64,000 nt of DNA from positions 38,938,392-39,002,391 of the forward strand of contig CM057142.1 in NCBI GenBank assembly GCA_029964075.1, written 5' to 3'. The stretch comes from Patiria pectinifera (lineage: Eukaryota; Echinodermata; Asteroidea; Valvatida; Asterinidae). Under the pieces are notes generated by a model, which worked only from the letters and a program-made list of their open reading frames with translations, was not told the DNA's origin and made no database searches. Below are positions 1-13,100 of this stretch, one piece after another. The position numbers and the translations under genes were made by a program. How positions within the stretch are numbered: the first letter of the stretch is position 1; every line of letters starts with the position of its first letter.

Positions 1-962
1 TTTGAATGTTGGTTGATATTTTCTTCACAGCTTAAACTATTTATCCCGCAATTATAATTGTAGCATTAAGCACAGTGTACATGTACAGTTTTAGACTGAA
101 GTTCAACGAATGTTGCAATTCAGTTGAAAGTGATATTTCAACGCTATAAACCAAAGAAAACTAACCCAACAGAACAAACCGTTACATTTCCACTCGGACA
201 AGTTGGAGTTACATATATACGGTACATGTAAGTTGTTCACAGAGGATACACTTTAGAAACAATTTGAACAAATTAAAATAAATGAAGTATTAAATTATCT
301 TACACCTGTTTCAGCCTGGAAGAACCAGAGTCGCGACGTAACATAAAATACTGAAACTGACTCAGTTACACCCAAATACAATTCAGTTTCAAAAAGGCAG
401 ACTTCATGCATTACTATTTCATTCGCTGATACAACAATGCTCACTTCCAACAACGGCAACAGCCGATCTTTTCGATGTCTTGCCCATGTAGTGAATACCG
501 GAAGTCGCTCATAACTGTTTCAAATAGCCAACGTACTAAACTCTGGAATGCAAGACTCGAAACAGTTGTAACATTATATTGGCATTCCACAATCTCATAC
601 TGTTGTTCCTTGACCCACTTCTGCACTTTCCTGTCCCACAATCCGACGTTAGTTCCGGAGGGCTCACACTATCTAGACCCTTCTACCATGCCATCCCCCC
701 CTCTTCATCCACAAAAGAAATTGAACCATCTTTTAGCAACCTTAAGCATCCTCTTCCTAATAGTTATTGAACTTTGTCCCCTTCCCTCTTTAATAAAAAA
801 AATAGAAATTTTCCTGTAACCAGCTCTTGTTTCTCCAATAAAAAAGGTCCAGATGATCCTAGAATACTTTGACAGCTATACTTGTATGCACCACCAAAAG
901 GATGTTAAAAAAACCCTGGCCAGTCGAGACGTGATCAGAGACAAGATCCCGAGGGGACTTAC
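1..962. other. Papilin-like intron, no feature recognised
   Basis: This is sequence 3' of the last visible exon. I looked on the minus strand for a TSP1 continuation (CxxxCGxG) or a Kunitz or Ig exon and found none. The open frames present are short and low in complexity. Confidence 0.6.
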
Positions 963-1133
963 ATCAGACCACTGGGTTGCCAGCCACTGCACCTCCTCGC
1001 ATGGCCCCATGTGACACGCCTTCTGGCTGTCTGGTAGGGTTTCGATGGTACATTTGGTGTCGGCAAGGGCCTCCTCCCCAGAGCTGCAGGAGACTTGTCG
1101 GGTCTGGATACCGCGCCCGCAGGTGACTGAGCA
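963..1133 (-). CDS. Papilin-like exon: TSP1-4 and start of TSP1-5
   Basis: Acceptor CCCCCTACAG after a long pyrimidine run, donor TCTGAT|GTAAGT, phase 0 in and out, 171 bp. It encodes [16 protein letters not shown], then [14 protein letters not shown] and MGPC, then WLATQWSD, which opens another TSP1. The next exon must begin with the CxxxC part of TSP1-5. It is not visible in 1-962, so the gene continues outside the window. Confidence 0.92.
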
Positions 1134-4100
1134 CTGTAGGGGGTTGGGGGGAGGGGTTGGGAGAGATTGAGGTTGGAGAGGAACACATGAGGGGTAGTGC
1201 AAACATTGATGTGCCAATTTCAGGAGGCCATTATGAAAGATGATACACATAAGCAACCATCCCTGAGGGTTTCAAAACCAAAAGTGCAACTCTTTATAAA
1301 CACTTTTTCATGTGTGTGGTTCAACATGGGAAAGGTTTCGGAGGTTGCTCAATATGGTTTTCTGGAACAACTCAAAAACAATTCTGAGCCCATTTTTGAT
1401 CAAACTTTTTGTTTTCCTTTTGAATGCATTATACATCAAAGTCAAGCTGCTTCTTTTTCTGTACTTGCTTTTTCCACTTTGCATATCATTTTTTTCACAA
1501 CTAGTTCGTTCAAGCATCCACTATTTAGTTGCTTATAAATAAAAAAATACATTCAGATTTCTGCATTTATGAACTTGTGTCTGGAAAATACACTATTCCC
1601 AAATGAATTTTGCCTTAAATAAGTGCACAGAAATTCCTGTGGGAGGGATCAGTTTGGTACAAACATCCCCGACAGATTTAGAATTGACCTAAAAGGAACC
1701 GATAGGTGATGGACCAAATTAGCAGAACAGCTGTCAAACAGCTAGTCAGGCATTTAAACAGATGGAAATTCGGTTTCGCCAAATTTAGGTTTTGATCAAA
1801 AGTTTGGTTTTGCTGTTCAACAAACTTTTACAAGTACTTGAGTCTGAGTGGTTAAAGATGCGTTTTCTCGTCCTACATGTAGTTTAGAGTTTCACTTTGA
1901 AAAACAGATACAAAAACAGATTTTTTTCAACTGCTTCATTCGTAACAATATAAAAGTTATTCATTTTTGAATGAGACATTGAGCGAAGGAGACATCCAGT
2001 TTAGTTATTTAATTAGTTATTCACAAAATTTGAATTATTTGTTGCCAGATAATAATTCGGCTCTCACATGGCAGGTTCAGTTGTGCACAAAATGAAAGTC
2101 TTTTTCAGAGGGTTGCAAATGCCCAAAATCCGAATAACGTAGTTTTTTTCCGATATAACAAATCATACAAATTGAAAATTTGTTGAGTGAACAAAAAATC
2201 CATTTTTGGAAGAGCACTAGGTACTGGGATCATTTTTATGCTAAGCATGTAAAACCTGTTGCTTAAGCGGTAAACGGTGACCGGCCTGAATGTCACCAAC
2301 TGTTCACTGCTGGTAGCTGGTTCTCTGCTGATAATTGCTAAGTACATAAACTTTGCTCAACAATATTTTTCCGCTTAGCAGCTCCGTGAACAGGGATGAG
2401 ATTGTCAATTCTTAATTGTCATAAAATCTGACAACTGGATTAAAGGTCTGAAAGATGCACATCTTTCTATACTGATAATGTTTTTCTCTCAGATTCAAAA
2501 AGTCTGAAAAATCTAATGCCTGCATGAAATTGGGCCTTGTACTAATAAGAAGGTCACTGGTTTAAGTCCAACACAAGCAAGTTTGAGTATAGAGTACTTA
2601 CAATTATATGACAAGTGAAGGGCAAAAGCCAATGTAGCCTTGGTCAAGGCGTTGGTCGATGGTGTTTGTCCGATGACCGATGGCCAGCCGCTAACAGCTA
2701 ACATAAACACTATCCGCGCGATATGCACTCACTGTATGAAGCGCGAACAGCAACCTAACGTGGCTAGGCTACAATATGCAAATCAGTTGCTGCCAGCCGA
2801 ACACCGAATATGGTCATGATGGCTTATGTTTTCCTTTATTTTGTCGCTGGATTTATATCCAGTTATATCTGGTCTGCTGACTCTAAACGTGTTGGAGATT
2901 GTAGCCAAACGATCCAGTTAAAGAAAAACATAAAGTCAAAGGAACTGTTGTCCCAAAGGCATTCGGTCGGCAACAACCGATTTGCATATTGTAGCCTTGC
3001 CGTGTGAAGTCGCTGTTCACGCTCCGGACAGTGCATAGCAAGAGGCTAGTAGTTATGTTAGCGGCCAACATCAATCGCCAGACACTATTGATAAACTCCT
3101 TGACCAAGGCTAAACCCAATGATGAAAACTAGTCAGTGTTGACAAGTGACCAACCAACCTGGGACCAGTTGCCTGTTGTCCAATCGGGGCACGGCGCCGC
3201 TGTGCAGTGTTGCTGGAAGATGGGCTTTTCTTGCAGGACGCCGTTCTCGCAGAAGGAATCGTGGATAATCTCTGCCCGGTCACCATGCATGACCTGCTCG
3301 CAGACGACCAGTCGGGCCTGTTGACCTAGCCCGCACGAGGTGGAGCAAGGGCTCCACTCACCGGCAAACCAACTACATATGGGAGGATAAATATACGGAC
3401 CGAAACCCTACGAGGTTAACTTTGTGTGAATTATTCCATACATGGTGAACTGTGAGGAATTGGACTTTATGCATACTTTCCTCCAACTGTTTTATTTTAC
3501 GAGAACCTTCACACTATTTGTTTTTACAAGAACTATAATTCTTTACAAGAGCCTGGAAAGCAGTAATGAGAACTGTATATGAGACAACACATTGTGAGTC
3601 ATGTACCAAGAACAAAGCTCCAACTCCCAAACCAAACATTCCAAAAAGGTCCCTTTTTTGGTCAAAAAAATGTTGCTTCGTGTAATTGAAATCATGCATT
3701 CACTTGATTGTTCAAAAGACTTTGAAAGCACAGCTACGAGTTATAATATTCGTTACTGAAAGAATCCTTCTTTTCTTAGCTTTTTCTTTGTTCCTAATAT
3801 TTTTACTTTTTTTTTATAGTTTTTTTGGTTTTTTGGAGTTTGTTCAGAAGGTTGCGGATCAAGTCCCCCCAACCCTTCCCTCCACTGGGTGTGCCACTGA
3901 TAATGGGCAATCATGATGAGATGCCCTCACCCAAAGAATGTCTAACATTTTGACACTATACAGGTCAGTTACAGATTAGTGGGTGGTTTTCCATAACTGA
4001 CGCAAGGTTGCTCTTCAACACATTCATTTTTTTCTCTTAATAAAGTTTCAATTTGTATGTTTTATTCCAACCAAATAAACTCCTTTTTAAAAAATGTTTT

Positions 4101-7100
4101 GGTCGCCTGCAACCCTTTGAAGAAATAAGCTTTTTGTTTTGGGAACAAACAGATCCACTTTGCGAGCAGATTGGCTCCCGGTCCGTACATTAATTATCGA
4201 TATTGATTGTGGGACAGGAGCCATCCTACCCCGCGAGAACTGAATTATTGTCTGGCAGCCAATAATTTGGCATTTGTAAAGTGATAACTAAATAACTAAA
4301 CACAAGCCGATTTTGTTTTGGTCGATGTCTCATTCAAAAGTGACCAACTTTTGTATTGCTTAAAAGTGAGCAATTTAGAAAGAGAAGTTATATTTTTTCG
4401 AGATGAAATTCGAAAACGGTATGGGAAATGCAACTTTAAACAACATTACTCACGAACCTTGGTGGGCAGGGCACCATGTTACAGGAGTGATTCACAGCCG
4501 GTTTCAAGGTGGGATCACACAGGTACTCTGGTACTTTGTCAAAGTCACGGGATCGCGCACACCATACATCTCTCAGCTGGTGACCTTTTGGAATGGGCAA
4601 AAAGTTTACAAAGTAAGTTCAAAATCTGAAGTGCTTTTTCCTAATTTTTAATGGGCATCAAATCAAAAAGAAAGCTGAATGAGACCAAAAGACAAACGTA
4701 CAAAGTAGTTATTAACAAAATACTTTACAAACCTTGTGAAAAAGCAAGGTTCCAAACATTCATATCTCAAAAAAGTAAAAATGTACTTACTGGTACATCA
4801 TATCTCAAAAAACAAGCCAACTAGGCCAGTTCATTATTAATATTTGAAGAAAGAGAAAAACATCAATTTTTTTCAAGGTTTGAATGAACCGAATGACCAA
4901 CAAAATTAGTTATGGTCTTTTCGCATTGAGCATTTCACAAAGTTTTGGACTAGTTAACAGACTATTTTTTTTCCTAGTGATTTTCCCCTCAAAACAACTT
5001 GACCTAGACATACTCATATGCATACCTCATTCATCAAGGCAATTACAACATGCCAAGGTAACAAATCCAGCCTGGATGTGATAAATTCTTTCAAAATGAC
5101 TTTCAAATCCGGGGTATTAACTGCAAGGTTTTGTAACAGTAACACGTTTTTTGTGCTTTCTTCAGGCGTCAAGGTTCTTCTATATCATGAAATGACTCAG
5201 AGGAGGGAAAAGGGGAGGTTGGGGGCGAGAAATCCTTGTTGATGATGATCCCCATGTACCTACCGTACATGTCACTCTTCATACCCTTGTGAATAGAAAA
5301 ATGTTGCATGCGCTTAATGTGTGTGACTGCATTTTAAAAAGTTTCCCATACCGGTAGCAATAATTTTAGGTAAGCCTGCTGGAACACACTTTTTGCCAGG
5401 AGGAGCTGGTCCGTTGGAACACATTTTTGCCAGGGGGTGCTGGAACACATTTTTCCCAGCACCCCATCCAAAAAGTTGGGGGTGCTGCAGCCCTCCCCCC
5501 CCTCCCGGGGCTTGATATTATATTAGGACAATAAACAATAACAAGATGTCATAAGAATATGATCTAAGCCTTACACAAGTTTACCCTTGCAAAACGGGTG
5601 CAATGAGGGTTATGCTCTTCTGTGCCAACAAGCTAGACCCCTTGCACAGTGTGCCCTCGCTGAGGGCAATTTTTGACATTTAAATTCAGTGATAATCAAA
5701 CTACAATAGGAAAAAAAGACCCATCCTCAATCTGACGTCAGATGCAAGGGTCTGTTTCTACACTCTTGCAATTTGTGCGCTGAGGAGTATTTATAAACTC
5801 GCGTCGACGTGAGCAACTCGCTGGATCTGCGGTCTTTGGTTGCCTCCAAGGGTCAACCTATTGTGACAAATTAGACAGGCCAAACATTCTACCTGAGAGA
5901 CTCTGGGAGAGGAGTTTTGCCTTCTAAAGCCCCGAAGGAGAAAAACAAATTCTGACTTCATCAATTGTCTGAATCCAAAGGAATGCCTTCCTTAAGGCCA
6001 TGTGGTAACCCAGTCATGAACTCTTAGTTGGCTAATTCATAAACACAGGTGCACTTCCTAACACACGTTTCCTGCCGAGTGCAGAATGATTCATGTAATG
6101 ATTAACCAATGTACAGATCCAGCTGGTACTTTGTATTTTATCCCCAAATCCTTCAAGGGCGACAAGCAAAGCCTTTGCTCGTCAAGGGCCATTACAGAAA
6201 CATGTCAATTTGTTGTCATCTGTGATTTCCGGAGGTGACTGTTTCCTATGTATAGGAATAATGGTACCTTAGGGGGGCATTCCCACAGGGTCGCGCACAA
6301 AAAATTTCAAACTTTCCCGACCCCTATCTGTATCTGTATGGCTACGTTGCAGAAACCTATTCGGGCATTAGTGCAACGGAGTACTGAGGTACTCAAGGCA
6401 CTGGGAGTTATGTCTATTGCTAGATGAATGAAGTACATGAGAGATATGAGACCCATTGTGTGGCACCAGGGTTTGCAAGGTGCTGTGGCCACTGCCAGAA
6501 ACACCGGGGCGAACCCCTTCTCTTAGCGACAAGTGTTACTGGGTTCTTTAACGTGCATTACACAACACACGGGACCTACGGCTTTACTTCCCATCCAAAG
6601 GACGAAGCAATAGTGGTAAAGTGCCTTGCTCAAGAGCACAAGCACCATGTTCCTACGGTCAGGATTTGAACCTGTGTACCATGGCACACAAGTCGAACAC
6701 CATAGCCATTGGACCAAAGCACCCCACTAATTCCCCATTTTACCTTATCCTACCCCCACGAGTTTTAATATTTGTAACAATTGGACCACGAGCAATCGAC
6801 GACTGTTAAATTTTGCCTCTAAATAGGGGTTGTGACATTGAAATGCCTCCTTTATCAACCTTGTCTCCCTAAGGTATAACTTATGATGAACGGAATAATT
6901 TACAGGAATAGAGCTTTCAATAAATATCAAAGCAATTGACATTGTTATCACTGGGACCACAAAACATTGCTTACACCCTCTCTGATCCATTGAGCAAAAA
7001 CAGCTACATGTACATGTTTACCATTTTCAGGCGCAAATCGCTGATTTAAACACAATGAGCACCTACCGGTACATTGAATTACCTCCCATGAAAGTAGCAA

Positions 7101-10100
7101 ACAGATAATAAAAATTTAAGTGTTTGCAAAATGTAGAGGAAAAATTGAGAAAACTAGTAAAAAATTGTTACATAAAGAGACAACATATCACTCGACACCT
7201 GTTTGATGACAGTATAATCCCTGCCGTCACGCCATCAAGCCACTGGTGACAGACTCAGCGAAAAGTTTGAAGCCAATTTTTATACTGACTTAAATTACTC
7301 ATTTCTGTCACTTGAAATTACATAGCTAACAACTAGCTGCCAAACGACAGATGAAAACATGACATGGATGACAGTCTTCTGGCTGTTTAACACTACAAAC
7401 ACAGCCTCCCCCCCTCCACTGTACTTTCATGAATGCCACCAGTGTTTTTTGTGCCGTGCTCACTAGTTTTCAGATTAATAATAATAATACCAGCGTCTTA
7501 TATAGCACACATATCTACCTACAATTAGGTACCGGTACTCAAGGTGCTAGTTTATGTCTATTTTTAAAGACAGGTGAATGAAGTTTATGAGAAATGTGAC
7601 ACCCATTATGTAGCACCTTTATAAGGGGTATGTATATAGTGCTGTGGCGCATATTGCAGCCACTGCTAGAAACTGAAGATTGATGTCTTGGGCACAATTT
7701 GATACAAATTGTGAAAGTTTAGAGAAACCGTCCTTGCAAAATGTCAATTTTTCCAATGCTGGGTGGTGCAAAAGTTAACTTTTCCCATGACCTTTCACAG
7801 GAAAGTGCCCATTTACAGACCACAGTCCTTGACAAAGCTTGGAAAAACAAACTTGGGGCTTTCATAATGCATATGGAAATGCTTTGATCAATGCCACTAG
7901 TATTACACATGTGAGCAAAAAAGACTTACCCCCTCCACACGTCCGCGTGCAAGGCGTGAAATCTCCAAACAGCCAGGAGTAGGTGTCGGGTTTGGCTCCT
8001 TCATTGTCCGATGGAACGGAGTAGTTATACGCGACTCCATGGTTCCTCTCTTGTGTAACAAGCTACGGTGTAAGAGTGGCAGTCAAAAAAGTGAACCACA
8101 AAAGCTGTATCAATTTCTTACTTTCTTGGCTATAAAGCGACTATGGTTCACACTTCATGCAAATGTCCATTGCATCACAATACATTGGGCTAAAATCCAC
8201 AGTTGACACGAGTTTATCTTTTTTCCAAATTCATAGCGTCAATTCTGGCATTGACGTCACAAACTCCCCTTAGGACGAACTTTCCACATTCATTTTCCAG
8301 CCTTAATTATATGCCCTCAGTTGTAAAAATGGAGAACATTTCAGTCGCAGGAAAAATTGGGTGACATATTTTCACCATGAAACCAGAAAATGCTACAGGT
8401 TTTTCTACATTAAGTTTGAAATTAGCTGCATGTACTCCATGCTGTAAACCAGTGCAGATATGTCCATCAAAAGCTCCATCATTAGGCACACAGCACTGGT
8501 TACAGCTTCTAGCATTTTTGTAACTTGAAAAAGTTAAACATTTGGTCTTTAATATGTTAATTCTTTGATTTTCTTTACTTTATGGTGTATTATGGCATAA
8601 TTCTTGTGTACAACTGCATCTTTAAACTTCAGGCAGGGAGAACATATGTCAATGTTTAAATCACACACACACACACAAAACTGAAAGGATACTATGTCTG
8701 GACTCAAAATCTTTCCCACTGTTGCGATAAACAAGTACTCTTCATACAAAATCTCAATACAAAAGTTCAACAAGTTGATCTTTGTTCCAGACAAGTTGAT
8801 TTCATCTGGCTCTGATGATCGATGCCTGAGGATCACCTGCCGTGCTGCGACAAAAATCTCAATCTAGTTCACTGATAAGCTTGTTCGGGTCTTAAGAAGC
8901 ATTCAGGGGTAGGTGATCCAGAGGCAACGATGTCAATGGGATATTACTGCCCCAGGGCTCAATGGTAAATTAACTCACTGTTCCAGTTTCAGAAACAAGA
9001 CTAAGACATTGAGAAACAACTATCAATTCATTGGCCATATGTTGGGGTCTCGATGCTTAAAACATCCGCCCGAAACCAAACAAGTACCCAATTCCATAGA
9101 GTTTGAATTCTCATTTGAATGTGCAGACGTGATCAAAATGTAATGACATGTACCCATGTTTCAAGCTGGCTGGTATGGGCTCCATACACAAGTACCCCCT
9201 CAATGGTAAGAAAGGAAGAGTTTGATGGGTAGACCACTGAGAGGGCCATTCGAACACCTTGCCGACGACAATGACGCTCAGGTGAAGATGCTATGGTTTG
9301 TGCACATTCAGAATAACGTTTGATGAGCCTACTTCGTGCTATAGACCATTACCATGTTGCGGCCATTTGGATTTTTTCCATTCAAATCAACGTAACCAAA
9401 GCGAGACTGGAAGGAAAATAGTCTGGTTCCTTTTTGCACAAAAAAATTATCATTCAGTACTGTTATTGGATACGGGGAACATGACTGACATGGTGACAGC
9501 ATGATAAAGGTCAATAGGCACGTATCAGTACCTGCATGTGTGACCCATCCATTGGGCTCTCACAAAAGTGGTTAAAAAGCGCCCTCTCTTGTTCGCGCAT
9601 GGAACCCATAGGGTACATGTCAATTTGAAAAGGAACAAGTTGGCAGCAAATTCTAAAATATTTTTAGGGAAATGATCAGTATCTCAGCAGCACTTTTTAA
9701 TCAATTACATGTACACACAACTTTTGATTAGCGTACATGATGTACATGTGTTAAGTGCAGAGGAAGCTTTTTGCCCACAGGGAAGTTATCAATTGCCGTA
9801 AATGGAAAATGTCCGGCTCTTGTCTTGGAGGACAAAACTGTTCCTTCCTGCAGGCAGAGGCTACCATGATACCGCAAGACTTCTAGGCTTCACCTTCCGA
9901 AAAAGGTTAAGCCACTTCTTTTTGGGAAGTCATAAAAGAATATCACCCCATCTGAAAAACAGCAGCAACCATCAACAAAATCCCTCGAAGGTCTCAGAGA
10001 GACTACCACGAGCAAATTTTTTTGGAATTTATGAGCAATTAATCTATTGGCATATAATGACTTTTCCCCACACTTAATGAATTGGAAAATAAAACAACTA

Positions 10101-13100
10101 AATGCTAGTGGACTGAATGATCAATCATAAGACTCATAAAATGCACCCCAAAAAACCCCACAAAAACCATGAATACCAACCACAACAAACAGCGGCTCTG
10201 TAATTGGGCCCAGGGCGTGCAAGACCTCTGCTCCGTAAAAAGGGGCGCCAAATTTCCTCTCGTAGTAAATCACCGTATCTGCCACTTCAAACGGTTGAGG
10301 GAAGTCAATGCTGAAGTTGCCATTGATGTAGTACTGTCCATCGGCATTGCGCAGAGCTGGAAAGACATTTGCAAATTTGCTTCTTATCAGTGAATGAAAT
10401 TACCATCTGTTCCTATAACTACTAGGTCATCAGGAGTTTTTTTCCCCCCATTAATATCCAAGTTGTTGGCAATTTCAGTTTCAATTCTGTCCTCTGCTCA
10501 CAATTAGACAAACAGAACTGTTTGTCCTTGTAAAAGGTCATGGTAAATATATTAAAACTCGACAGGAAATGCTTTTGAACATCAAACAATCTGCAATACT
10601 AAGAATAGTCTTTAATTAAGGCCCCCTAAGCTCTTATTTTGTTGTTGTTGTTGTTGCAAAATACAGTTTTATGTAGCTACCATGTGTCTATCTCCAGCAA
10701 ATGACTTCATCAGACTTATTTTTATACTTGTCTTTTTCTTTCAAAGATAGAAGTAAAAACACCAGCAGTTTTGGCCTATATGGTCACATAATTATATTGA
10801 GAAAAGAAGGCAATTTTAATGTATCATTCTTCTACAAACTTAGGCCTTATGGCATGCATGCATCATACGCAGTACGTTGATCAAACAGAAACATTTAGTC
10901 AACTCAAAATCGTTTACTTCTTCATTCTACATCTATAACTCTAAAACTCTAACCCTACCAATCTGCTGAACCAATTAACATTTGAGTTTTGTTGTTAAGG
11001 TGGATCAGGGTATTTTTTTTTTAAGTATTTTTTTTGAAAACGCACTCACACACAAAAAGAAGTGTTAACATTAACTCTCAAAATTACAAAATGCTTCGAC
11101 TGATTGAACTATGACTTTGCGATGTCAGTCATGGCATTTCCAAAATCAGAACAAGGGTTTGGAATCATCAACCCCCACCCCCCTCCCTAAAGCTGGCCCA
11201 AATTTTTTTCTCTTTTTGGGTTACACCACACGATGTACCACTTTTTCTTGCACTGAGCTCACTCAAGGCCAGACAATAATGGCAAGCCCCTGGATTCCTT
11301 GCTTAAAGGCTTATACATTCCATCCCACATAACAGGTGGCAAGGTAATCACCAAATTATATGTCAAGTTCAAGCTGGCGGGGAAAGTTCCTATTTTCAAT
11401 GGAGTAACTCTAGATCTTAGTCGTGCATTAATCATTAGTCAGAGAAAGAAAATTGACTGACCACTGACAGAAATCACAGGGTCCCTGGCTCTTAACACAA
11501 TTCCTTAATCCGTAGCTTAGCATGTAGCCTATATATGCAGAGGTCATTCAGTGTTTTTAGATGGAAAAAGATACCCCTCAAACTGCTTATTACTGATGAA
11601 GTCACAGAAAAAGTTGAACGTTTTGGTTTGTTTTACAGTGAATTTTCTAGCCCCTATCTCGTTCAATGACTATTAGTAGTCAGTGTATTGCTGGAATTTT
11701 AAAATAAAAAACGGACACGTGTTACATTTTTCGCCAAAATACTTCTCCATTTCAACTATAAATAGGAAAGTGTCTAAACCCATTGTAACGTCATAGAGTT
11801 ATCCTAATCACAAAGTATAGCACAGTCAAAATGCAAAAAAAAAAAACAATACCACAGACTTTTAACAGATAGATGCAAGACTGGACATTTGTTGTGCTGC
11901 ATTGTGGGATGGTTTGCGCTCATTCGTAGTGCAAACTGTCCAAGGAAGGAACAAAACTTTACCAAATTATACCTTCCCTATTGACCTCTGATCTATCTGT
12001 GAAAGGGTATTGGCAAATTGGGCGGACAGAATTAGGAGTCATTCTTGAGGAAGAACCAGGCTCGCGCTCAGGTAGTACGCACGCACTCCTTCCAGCAAGG
12101 GGTTATGAGAATGCAAGCGCCTTATGTTTAAGAAAAACATGGCTTCTAATTTTTGTTTGCCAAATTAGTCTGTATGACGACCAAGGGTTTGTCAGACCCC
12201 CAGCGTAGGATTCATCCATGGAGCTTACCCAAGAAGTTATTGGACGGTTTGACCTCACTGATGTGAATATTCACAGCACCAGCTGGTAGCACAAGGATAT
12301 CATTGTAACCTGGGATAAAAAAATGTTAATGCAATTAATTCTACAAGTGACAAAAATATGCAAATGAAATTATGCAACGCAGTAGGTTCGTGTACTTAAG
12401 CCACATCTTAAAACAATTTGCGTACAGTGAGCCTATATAAAGCTCAATATAAGGCCTGTTAGGGACATCGACCAGAGATGTTTCACAGCACTGATATGCT
12501 GAGACGTCATTCAGTTTTTTTTCTGTTAGCAATTCAGACAATTGATTCCATGAGATAAAAAAATTCTTGAAGTAGGTAATCAAATGTATTAACCTCCAGA
12601 ACTTTCGGACTATTCTGCCGAGACCATTTTTAGACTTGCGTCGCGTGTGATTAAAAAATGGGACTGGTGTTCAAATAAGCTAAATTTAAATTTTCCAAAA
12701 CAACAACAAAATTCCCGTTGCAGTATTTGCAGTACAACATACTGCAAACCTCGTGATATTGCTCAGACACTGTTAGTTTATTAGGGAATGATGGGGCCCA
12801 TTCCTACAGTTACCCATTTTAAAGTGAAAGGTTTAGTCCAGGAAAATCCTCAATTTCAAATATAATTTGCAAATAATTCAAAACTGCAAACTATGACCAT
12901 TGCTTTCTTCCAGGGTTTACTTAACCCGGTCCCCCCATGGTTTTGTGATGGACATAAAACCACTAACAAAGGTTTATGTCCTTTTATAAGATGGGAAAAT
13001 CTCCATTATTGTATTCATTGAGAACGCACCGAATGGCAACTTCTTCCTGTTGAAGACCCCGGTGATTGTCTTGCAGGAGGAACCATTCCCATTGCACTCT

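Noticed and set aside
1134-3158. Metalloprotease exons that would make this an ADAMTS gene
   Set aside because: The catalytic domain would lie 5' of TSP1-1, not here. There the signal-peptide exon joins TSP1-1 in phase and no HExxH motif was seen in the intervening intron.
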